Assembly (NCBI GenBank): GCA_900095095.1
Contig: FMBT01000453.1
Location: forward strand, 30,321 to 94,320
Direction: 5' to 3'
Source: Fragilariopsis cylindrus CCMP1102
Lineage: Eukaryota > Bacillariophyta > Bacillariophyceae > Bacillariales > Bacillariaceae
Length of the DNA: 64,000 nt
In this document: positions 23,352-32,243 of the stretch, one piece after another
Layout: the number at the start of each line of letters is the position of its first letter
Position numbering within the stretch: position 1 is the stretch's first letter
Position numbers and translations under genes: made by a program
Notes under the pieces: model-generated
Seen by the model: only the letters and a program-made list of their open reading frames with translations
Databases searched by the model: none
Told to the model about the DNA's origin: nothing

Positions 23352-23942
23352 GTTGATGAATTGAATTGGATTGGATATTGAATTGAACTGGTCTTTCTGT
23401 TTGTCCTTGTGTTAATATTATTTTTTCCTGCCCTCGACAATTAAATTAATAGACGTGCGAATTGATCGCAACTAAGATGATGTCAAAGCCAAACAGGAAA
23501 CGGTGTTGTAAAAGGTCGGGAAGAAGATGATGGGTGGCGATTTTGTTTCAAAATACGGTATCCTACGTGAACATCGTTCAGATCGGAATACGAAAAATCC
23601 AAATAATGACGTCTTGATTATTTGGATGTTGATACCTACTTATGTGTACGTAAAATGAACGGCTCTCATGCGCTGTCAAAATGAAAATTGGCGCGCGGGA
23701 ACTCTGGATCTTCGAATCTTTTATCACAGACAATCCGAACAATCGCAAAGTGTTCTGAATACATACCGGTACCAGGTACTAGGAGTAGGCTGAAAAGAGA
23801 AACTTTTTGATACTGTACTTCAACCAGGTAACGTACAAACTGTTGTATTTTATTATTTTCATCTGGAATAAGAATCCAGAATCTAATTTACGTATTACAG
23901 TATAACAAATCAAATCAGTACAGTAGTATTATTAGCGTCACG
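23352..23942. other. Divergent promoter region, AAAP paralogues 2 and 3
   Basis: About 590 bp lie between two head-to-head paralogous transporter genes, so shared regulation is possible. I see no repeat or ORF of note. Confidence 0.45.
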
Positions 23943-25708
23943 ATGATTAATAATAATAATAATTCGAAAGGATTTCTCCTCACGGCGTCGTCTAGCTTTG
24001 TTGCCGTCGTCGCAGTTACTTCTCTACTTCAAGTACAACAGCTACCATCGGTTTCTTCTTTTTCGACACCGTCAACCACATTATCTTCTTACAATGGCGG
24101 TTTGATGATTCGAGATCATACCGCTACAGCCGCACCGCTAGCAGTTTTCCCATCAACCACCAAAAATACTTTTCCTTCTTCCTCTACTACGTCTTCTTCA
24201 CGCCATCACGCTAAGCATCATGTTTTATACATGACATCTGATGCGGTTGCTATGCCCGGAAGTTCTGACGATGATGGATCTTCTTCTGATGCTGAAGCTG
24301 TATCAGATAATGATGGTGATGCTACTGTAACGCAACTTATTTTTAATTTAGTTAAAGGTATCGTTGGCGCAGGCGTGTTGTCATTACCAGCAGGTATTGC
24401 TGCATTTGCAAGTGGACCAACTGGTGTTATTCCAGCTGTATCACTTATTGCAATTATTGGTGGTTTATCTGCATATGGATTTGCATTGATCGGACGGTGT
24501 TGTGCATACACAAACACTAAAAGTTATAGAGACGCATGGTCTGCTACGGTCTCTGAAAAATCATCATGGTTACCAGCAACAGCTGTTACAGTGAAAACAA
24601 TTTGTGCATGCTTAGCATATTCAATGATATTAGGTGACACGTTTGTTTCACTATTATCAACGGTCGGTATGGCATCATCTAAAGTTCCTGTTACGATTGG
24701 ATTAACATCAATTGTTTTACTACCATTATGTTTAATGAAAAATTTATCATCATTGGCACCATTCTCATTGGTTGGAAGTTTAGGTATGCTTTATACTGCA
24801 GTTGCTATGTGTGTACGATATTTTGGTAAGGCATACACTGCAACTGGTGGATTCGGTAATGATATGGCACCATCATTACGACCTAAATTCGGTCCTGTTG
24901 GTGCAGCAGGTGTATTCACACCATCAGCAGCAATTTTAGTTAGTATGTTAAGTACTGCATACATGGCACATTTTAATGCACCTAAGGTACGTTCAGTTTC
25001 AGTCATGTTATGTTATGTGACGATAAGTAATGAAACAGATCTAGTCGTGTCGCTCGCACGAGTTAGAATGTTTTCATTTACATCATCGTCTAAACTCACT
25101 CTCCCCTTTCTACATCTCTCTCTCTCTATTTTCAACAACAAAATTTCAAGTTTTACAATGGATTGAAAGACAAGACTTTACCTAAGTATTACAAAGTTGT
25201 ATCGACGTCATTTGCCATTAGTATATCTATCTTTGCGTTGATTGCATCCATTGGATTTTTAACCTTTGGTAGCAGCTCGAGCGGATTAATTCTTAATAAT
25301 TATTCAACTCGTGATGGAATAATGAATTTATCAAGAATTGCTGTTGCTGTTTCACTCGTATTTAGTTACCCTTTAGCATTTGTGGGTGCCCGGGATGGTG
25401 TATTAGATTTATTGAAAATGAAAGGTACAGCTAAAACACAAAATGTTTTAACGGTTGCATTATTGAGTGGAATTACAGGTCTTGCATTGGTTATCCCCGA
25501 TGTGAGTTTCGTTATGGCATTAGCAGGTGCTACCTTAGGTAATGGATTAATTTATGTCTTCCCATTTTTGATGTTTCGTGGTGCGATCAAGAAAAAAGTC
25601 GACGCAACCAAAGGAGAAAAACGAGAAGTGAAGTTAGCTATGGGATCGGCCGTTCTAGGAATTCTAATGGGTATTTTAGGTACTAAGATGGCCCTTTCTA
25701 CTTTGTAA
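23943..25708 (+). CDS. AAAP-family transporter, paralogue 3
   Basis: Exons 23943-24986 and 25151-25708 (CCTAAG|GTACGT...TTTCAAG|TTT, phase 0) give 533 residues. The first 140 residues hold a hydrophobic signal-like segment, then Ser/Thr-rich and Asp-rich low complexity. The transporter domain starts TQLIFNLVKGIVGAGVLSLPAG and keeps LPLCLMKNLSSLAPFSLVG and AHFNAPKFYNGLKDKTLP across the splice. It is very close in sequence to the two minus-strand copies, indicating local duplication with inversion. The long N-terminal extension with a signal peptide is shared by all three and unusual for the family. Confidence 0.92.
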
Positions 25709-26051
25709 ACTATAAAATACATACATGCGAAGTTGTTAATATGCTAGCTCATGTCTGGATACAAAAAAGAGATCACATCTGTGTAGAATAAGAATACTAT
25801 TATAATGATTCTAATAAAAGTTTTGATACTTTAAAAAAAGTTAGCGTTTATGTTATGGCTTTTAATTACGCAAAAGAGTTAGCTGCCAAATATCCTAAAA
25901 TGTGTGTACAGTATGGTATATTTAATTCGCTAATTTTTTCATATCAAATATTCTCTATATATGTACGCCATGATGAACGTTTTGTTCTTGCCTTAATAAT
26001 GAAGATCCTACGACCAAATCTTGGGATAGCAATGCTTTATTAGGCATCGAT

Positions 26052-26182
26052 GACTCTATTACACTAGTGTATTTACAACTTAACTTATTCTGTTACTATG
26101 ACTAATTATTAGATCTATCTTATTTCATCTTCAAAATATCTCATACTAAATCTATTTGACTAGTTTGAATAAGACTCAAACA
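26052..26182 (+). repeat. Imperfect direct repeat flanking the minisatellite block, left copy
   Basis: The segment begins CTCTATTACAC and includes TTACAACTTAA, TTCTGTTACTATGA and ATTTGACTAGTTTGA.TAAGAC. The same ordered blocks recur at 27663-27829, on the far side of the minisatellites. The blocks match closely, while the spacers between them differ by small indels. Confidence 0.7.
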
Positions 26183-26400
26183 TTCTCCCCTACTCGACAA
26201 ACTACAAGTGTACTACTTGTAGAAACAAGTGTGGGAGTAAACATAGTACTTATTCTTCGACGCTCATCAAACACACTTTACTGTGCTGATCTATTGCATC
26301 TTGCCATAATTACTTCTTACTCTAAGTTGTTCTGTTCTACGTTCTCTTGCCGATGTTCGTATTGCTTTCTTCCTACATTCGAACACAGACTAACCGATGT

Positions 26401-27060
26401 TCGTACTGCTTTCTGTTCTTTCGATGGACTCTCACCATTGCGTGTGTTGTTTTCTGATGCTTCGTCGGACTCTCACCATTGCTTGTGTTTATTTCCACGG
26501 CCTGTTGCCATTGCTTTCTGTTATTTCGGCGGACTCTTGCCATTGCTTTCTGTTATTTCGGCGGACTCTTGCCATTGCTTTCCTTGTTTCTTCGGCCTGT
26601 TGCCATTCTTCGTATTGCTTTCCTTGTTCCTTCGGCCTGTTGCCATTCGGCAGCCATTCTTCGTATTTCTTTCCTTGTTTCTTCGGCCTGTTGCCATTCT
26701 TCGTACTGATTTCCTTGTTTCTTCGGCCTGTTGCCATTCGGCAGCCATTCTTCGTACTGATTTCCTTGTTTCTTCGGCCTGTTGCCATTCGGCAGCCATT
26801 CTTCATATTGCTTTCATTGTTTCTTCGACCTGTTGCCATTCGGCAGCCATTCTTCGTATTTCTTTCCTTGTTTCTTCGGCATGTTGCCATTCGGCAGCCA
26901 TTCTTCATATTGCTTTCATTGTTTCTTCGACCTGTTGCCATTCGGCATGTTGCCATTCTTAGTATCACTTTCTGTGTTTTTCGTATTGCTTTCTGTGTTT
27001 TCACGGCATGTTGCCATTATTCGTATTACTTTCTGTTGTTTTCTACGGACTCTCACCATT
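26401..27060 (+). repeat. Minisatellite, 40/51-bp units (TTCTTCGGCCTGTTGCCATT core)
   Basis: At least eight tandem units carry the core TCGGCCTGTTGCCATTC and end TTTCCTTG or TTTCATTG. A full unit is 51 bp; a shorter 40-bp form lacks the 11-base CGGCAGCCATT. Degenerate 32-bp units (CGGCGGACTCTTGCCATTGC) precede them, and ACTCTCACCATTGC elements mark both edges. Because units lack stop codons in several frames, long overlapping ORFs appear on both strands (for example 26156-26962 plus and 26489-27004 minus). I treat these as repeat artefacts. Confidence 0.9.
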
Positions 27061-27520
27061 GCTTGTGTTGCTTTACTTTGACTTTACTCTGACTTTCCTT
27101 TGAGTTTCCTTTACTTTGACTTTACTTTGACTTTACTCTGACTTTACTTTGACTTTACTCTGACTTTCCTTTGAGTTTCCTTTACTTTGAGTTACCTTTA
27201 CTTTGAGTTACCTTTACTTTGACTTTACTCTGACTTTCCTTTGAGTTTCCTTTACTTTGACTTTACTTTGACTTTACTCTGACTTTCCTTTGAGTTTCCT
27301 TTACTTTGAGTTACCTTTACTATGAGTTTCCTTTACTTTGAGATTCCTTTACTTTGAGTTTCCTTTGCTTTGAGTTTCCTTTACTTTGAGTTTCCTTTCT
27401 TTGAGTTTCCTTTCTTTGAGTTTCCTTTACTTTGAGTTTCCTTTACTTTGAGTTTCCTTTACTTTGACTTTCCTTTACTTTGACTTTACTTTACTTTGAC
27501 TTTACTTTACTTTGACTTAA
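27061..27520 (+). repeat. Minisatellite, CTTTACTTTGA/CTTTCCTTTGAGTTTC units
   Basis: About 460 bp consist almost entirely of 11-13 base variants of CTTTACTTTGA, CTTTACTCTGA and CTTTCCTTTGAGTTT in higher-order arrangement. The plus strand is about four-fifths pyrimidine. It ends in another ACTCTCACCATTGC element (about 27524), linking it to the preceding array. Confidence 0.92.
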
Positions 27521-27662
27521 CGGACTCTCACCATTGCTGTGTTGCTTTCATTTTTTAACGTCCTTTCTGACGGATAGAACAGATTACATGCATTATTTCT
27601 AGCAGTTCAGAACGACCCAATTAAACTAGCGTCCTAGCTTATCTGAAAGGCTCAGAATGCCA

Positions 27663-27829
27663 TCTCTATTACACGAGGTTTACAACTTAATTCATTCTGT
27701 TACTATGAAACTTTGAAGTATCCCTTTTATTTCGTATATTGAATACCGGTATTGATACCAAAATTCAAAATTCCCTTACTCGCTTACTAGATTCTCCATT
27801 TGACTAGTTTGATTAAGACGAGTCAAGCG
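27663..27829 (+). repeat. Imperfect direct repeat flanking the minisatellite block, right copy
   Basis: This is the partner of the 26052-26182 segment, with CTCTATTACAC, TTTACAACTTAA, ATTCTGTTACTATGA and ATTTGACTAGTTTGATTAAGAC in the same order. The copies are about 1.6 kb apart and enclose both minisatellites. Confidence 0.7.
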
Positions 27830-28108
27830 TTTTTTACGCGATTGGTCTATCCTGATATATATTTTAGATTTTAGGCTACTATTGTACTACTAAGTACATG
27901 TAATGGACATTATTTTGGAAAAACTAGAAAATCCCTCAGCTGAAAGTAGTTGGCAAATCACTGTGTTTATCAACAGTATACCAATTCAGTGTAAATGACG
28001 AGCAGGAGAATTTTTCATGAGCTTGGGTTGAATTTTCCAATTTCTCGCGTAAATTGCAACAAGGGTTGAAGATTCTACAGGTTGATTTTTGTAGATAATG
28101 TTCAGGTG

Positions 28109-28149
<41 letters not shown>

Positions 28150-29115
28150 ATGCATGCCTAAGTATATCTTCTTTTGTTTAATCTACTTTTATTAGCCTAT
28201 GCTCCCGGGTCTACCATTTTCTGGGTTTTAGAGGTTTATGCGTTTGAGGTACCAGGTTTAGAGCTGTTTTAATTAATTTCAAGCTGTCTTTAAGGGTGGT
28301 ACTTAAGCTAGTTCTGATGTGTTGTTGTTGACCGCCTTGTTTTCTTGATTTATTATAAATCCATGAGCGCAGTGTGGTTTTTGGTCCTCTATTACAATTC
28401 ATTAGTGCTAGTATTACTAGCCATCGTGCTCTTGGCAGTTACAGTGATTGATGGAACTTGCAGCAATTGTTAAGTTCCTCTGCTCTAACTTGTTTGTTTG
28501 AGATAATATGATTGTCTTTTACTTCATAGATTGTGATACCTACCATTTTTCTTAGGAATTATGTGGTGGCAGACTTCAAGCTAATCTGGAGTCATCGAAT
28601 TCGACCGAATTTTATCCTCAAATCAGTAGAATCAAATCGCGTCTAAAATTGATTTATATAACAATACTGAGATTTCGGGTTATTTTTTCATTTTTCACGC
28701 TATCACTTATGCTGTGTCATGATATTACCACATCAACACAGAATAGGTCCTACTACGAAGAACATCGATGTCGTAAACTGACACAAACACACGTACTTAC
28801 TTCTCCTTTATTATCTGTCAATTAATTTTTTACCTTAATTACAGATGCGTGCTGAAATTCATTGAAATTGTGTCATTTAATGAAACAGAGACAGAAAAAT
28901 AAAACAGAAGTAGGTATCCGAAAAAAAATTATTTTCGTTCTTCTCTCACTCAAATCTGACTCAAAATCATCGTACTGTACCTAAACTAAATTGTACACCT
29001 ACTTGTATCTTCATTTGTCCTCTACTAATACGCATAACATTTTCCCCAACAACTTAAGCACAAAAAGTGAAGGAATACAATACACTAAGCCGAAGCAATA
29101 CAAACAATAGAAACA
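27830..29115. other. 1.3 kb intergenic, with a possible decayed coding remnant
   Basis: Contains a GA microsatellite at 28112-28146. On the minus strand, 28402-28211 is open for 62 codons and reads like a basic nucleic-acid-binding protein piece (CNRGPKTTLRSWIYNKSRK). It could be a relic of a mobile element, but I cannot assign a family. The last 250 bp should be the promoter of the gene starting at 29116. Confidence 0.4.
28112..28146 (+). repeat. GA microsatellite
   Basis: About 17 uninterrupted GA dinucleotides. A shorter GA run lies at 30896-30914. Confidence 0.95.
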
Positions 29116-30096
29116 ATGAAGAATATGAATGGTAGTAGTTCCGTCAATGAGGATAGAAATGCTATCAGACAGGCTCTTGCTATCTTAGAACTAGAGGGAG
29201 TAATAATTGGTGAGAATGATCTTGAAATCCCATCTGATATTGATATCGATGAAGTCATGAGAATACGTTGCAACCAACAGGCTCGAAAAAGAAACGTATC
29301 GTGGTCATGGTCACCAACTCAATCCAAAAGTCTCTCCGACAAGTCTTCTACAAAGAGTAGTAGTATGACGAAGAATACGCATTCTGTTTTGGAACCTATC
29401 CCAATACACTATGGAAGCGATAATAATAACTGTACAAAACAGCAAGAACAAAAAGATAACTATATCTCTGAAGGTGATGCTGATGATTCATCCGGTTCGT
29501 ATGATGGAAGCTCATCCTATTCATCTCTTACCTCTGATAAAAACCGTGATGTTGGTACGAAATCAAAACGAAAAAGTAAAACGAGACGGATCAAACCACA
29601 CAAGGCAAAGAAAGAACAACAAAAACAACAAGATAACAATAATAACAGCAGCAGTAACAGTAACGGTTCGAGATCAATACAATTCTCTAATCATGATAAT
29701 ATTATGTATATTCCACATATATTAGATTTTTCAAGAGAAGAAATTGAGCAATGTTGGATGAATGAAGATGATTACTATTCAATTAGATCACGGTCATTTC
29801 GTTTAATTGAAATGATGGAAGATACAAAACGTCATCCAGTATCAGCATGTGATACTATGATTGTTAATAAACATTTAGTTTGTGTTCGTGGATTAGGTGA
29901 AAAAACGAGCCAATGCTCCTACGAAAGAGATCAAATACAAAGAAAGTTAAAAACTGCTGTATTTCGTTTACAACGACAGCAGAAGAAGGATGGAATAATT
30001 GATGAACAAGCAATAAGGAAAATTTGCAAGAAGTATTCTAAAAATTCCACAAAAACTGCACGATTTATAGGTATCTCAGATGAAGTAAACATATAG
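29116..30096 (+). CDS. Member of a diatom WY/RGxE-type protein family, unknown function
   Basis: A single exon of 326 residues. The N-terminal 190 residues are charged, Ser-rich low complexity with a Lys/Arg cluster (KSKRKSKTRRIKPHKAKKEQ) that could be a nuclear signal. The C-terminal part starts SIQFSNHDNIMYIPHILDFS and contains EEIEQCWMNEDDYYSIR, LVCVRGLGEKTS and RKLKTAVFRLQRQQ. This order (F/S-rich lead, W[YM]..(D/E)[DE]Y, then RGL.) resembles a lineage-specific family I associate with diatom genomes; the protein at 42061 has the same order. It has no known enzymatic role. Confidence 0.75.
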   Translation: MKNMNGSSSVNEDRNAIRQALAILELEGVIIGENDLEIPSDIDIDEVMRIRCNQQARKRNVSWSWSPTQSKSLSDKSSTKSSSMTKNTHSVLEPIPIHYGSDNNNCTKQQEQKDNYISEGDADDSSGSYDGSSSYSSLTSDKNRDVGTKSKRKSKTRRIKPHKAKKEQQKQQDNNNNSSSNSNGSRSIQFSNHDNIMYIPHILDFSREEIEQCWMNEDDYYSIRSRSFRLIEMMEDTKRHPVSACDTMIVNKHLVCVRGLGEKTSQCSYERDQIQRKLKTAVFRLQRQQKKDGIIDEQAIRKICKKYSKNSTKTARFIGISDEVNI

Positions 30097-31159
30097 AAGA
30101 GTCATGTATGATAGAATAAACGAACACTATAACAAACATTTTTGGATCACAACAGTCATTAGTCATTCTTCAACAAAAGTTCTTGTAGCTAATTAGTTCT
30201 TGTAGAATAGTGTCTCCTTATACGTTCATAGTAGTTACATTGTTGTAGAAGCTCTAGCTACTATATTGATGAGAAGGTACGGTACTGTATAAATTTTGTG
30301 TGTGTAAGGGAAGAAGAACGATACTGCGATGTCTTCAGTTTGCTGGCTATGATCCAATCTCGATCCTTTCCCTAGAGCCATCCCATCCTTTTCAATACGA
30401 TTCAAAGTCTTTATCAAAAACAAAGTCGTGCATAAGTCAGAGATAGAGAAGCTAGGATGATATTAAAAAATAAGTGCTGAATAAAGACCCTAACTAATTG
30501 GTAGGCTTTTTTTTCTGGTTAACTACGTACATGAGCTACATTTGCATGCTGTTGTTAACAACTACATCAAATGGAGAGAGAATCTTAACACTTACCTTGA
30601 TGTTAGTAAAGTGCAGACAAACGATCCTGAAATATGAAACATGCGTAGTAAGGGGAATAAATAAAAATAATATAGTAGCCTATTATTAGGTTACGATTTG
30701 AATAAAACGAATCACAACCAAGTTAAGTGTGATAATGGGAATAAGAGAAAACATTATAAAAAGATCCTACTACAACTTGAGTTAGCTACAAATAGTCCTT
30801 TACCTGCTAGATTATTAGGGTCACTACATATATTTGAGAATTATTTATAGCCTTGAAACGTTTATATACCGCTCCTTCGTCAGCAATTCTCCACAGGAGA
30901 GAGAGAGAGAGAGAAAGAATCGAATTAAATTCAAAATCGTAACTCGAATCTCATTGATATTGGTACAAACTACTAGCATACACATAACTCTGTTCTTGAA
31001 ATGGAAAGGATACCTCCTTTATAGGAAGAAACTATTGTTCGGTTCTCTCAAGATAACTCATAATGTACTATCTATATAAAAGTCATAGGTAGTGTCAGAG
31101 GTGGGAAAGGGACTTTCGATCATCGTCACGCTACTAGTTAGCTATCTACCGGTAGATCA
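30097..31159. other. 1.06 kb intergenic
   Basis: AT-rich with a short GA microsatellite at 30896-30914. Small ORFs on both strands have no recognisable content. No gene seen. Confidence 0.4.
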
Positions 31160-31830
31160 CTACAACATCGACAGCCTCATGATATTCCTAAATATGATGC
31201 CCGACTGGGTCGCTATGAACAAGACTTTGCGTAGAACATGGTAACAATTTTGGTACTTCCATAATAAACCTCCATGCTCTTCTTCGCCGTCAAATAATAC
31301 GCCTAATTCTATTGCTAGTCGAGCTAATAGAGGGAGAAATGATACAGCCTTCATGTTGCGACGGAATATAATGCAACCAGATACTTGTACAGCGAAATGT
31401 AGAGGATGATCTTCTTCACCCTCAACCCAGGGCACATCTTTCATCAAATTCTGCTCCTTTTCTTCTTGATATAGTAGAACTTTAGGGAAGAATTTAACAG
31501 TAGCTTCAACTTCGGCTTTCTGTATCACGTTCGTTACGATCCAACCCTCGATAATCATCAGCTTAGATATAATTATCAGTCAGAAATTCACAGATGCCGT
31601 CTCCAAGTTCTTGAAGGGGCGATTTTCAACCAGTTCGTTAGTTTTATTTCCTGTAATAAAGGGAATTTCGTCACATCCTTCAAGGAATCGAAATTAATTT
31701 GATACTAGTACGTCTTCTTTTACGTGCAGCAGCAGCAGCGCCGTCGGCGGCGGCTTCGTGATCGTCGTTATTAATATTATTACTATTATTATTATTATTA
31801 TCCTTTTGATATTGTCGAACCTAAAAGTAT
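31160..31830 (-). pseudogene. Decayed ankyrin-like family gene fragment
   Basis: The open part (31558-31160) reads VEATVKFFPKVLLYQEE, then HFAVQVSG and MKAVSFLPLLARLAIELGVL. Upstream in broken frames are AAAAARKRRRTSIKLIS and CDEIPFITGNKTNELVE. Every block has a counterpart in order in the plus-strand gene at 46033 (AAAACKRRLRLISVLE, SDEIPFRSRDKTDELVE, VEATIRFFPEVL, KAVDFIPLLVRLAIELGL). It has in-frame stops, at least one frame change, and lacks the downstream half. Both copies are therefore dead or dying members of one dispersed family. Confidence 0.8.
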
Positions 31831-32243
31831 TGATCTTACCGTTTACGATAGTTCTTTTGAATTATCGTCTCTCTCGTGTCGAAGAAAAGATTCGTAGCTT
31901 TTGCAATCAATAAAAGTGTGATTTTGAAAGTGTGAGAAGCAATTCGCTTCCCCTCTTTTGGCCGGCAGGCGTCATGAGCGGTGAAAATCAATCACGAATT
32001 CGAATTCTACAATGTATCTTCGCCGCACGCACAATTTTGTACACAAATAAACGACGACATATTCGAATATTAGCATACTGTACATGAACAAAAAGGAATG
32101 AATCAATCAGAATAATGAATCTAATCGTAAACGTTCAAGAGATCGAAAAAGACGGAACCCATTAATTACCATTACCATAAACAAGAAAGTTCTCCACAAC
32201 ACAAAGTACTTGTAAATACTGCATCCGCAAAGCGGCTTTTACG
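31831..32243. other. Promoter region of the GRAM-like protein gene
   Basis: About 410 bp upstream of the ATG at 32244. No ORF was accepted and no clear promoter motif was recognised. Confidence 0.35.

Noticed and set aside
25855-26043. Plus-strand ORF of 62 codons after AAAP paralogue 3
   Set aside because: No recognisable content and no splice partner; probably 3' UTR or intergenic.
26489-27004. Minus-strand ORF of 171 codons with NGCRMATGRRNKE-like repeats
   Set aside because: It is the reverse reading of the 51-bp minisatellite, which is stop-free in several frames on both strands.
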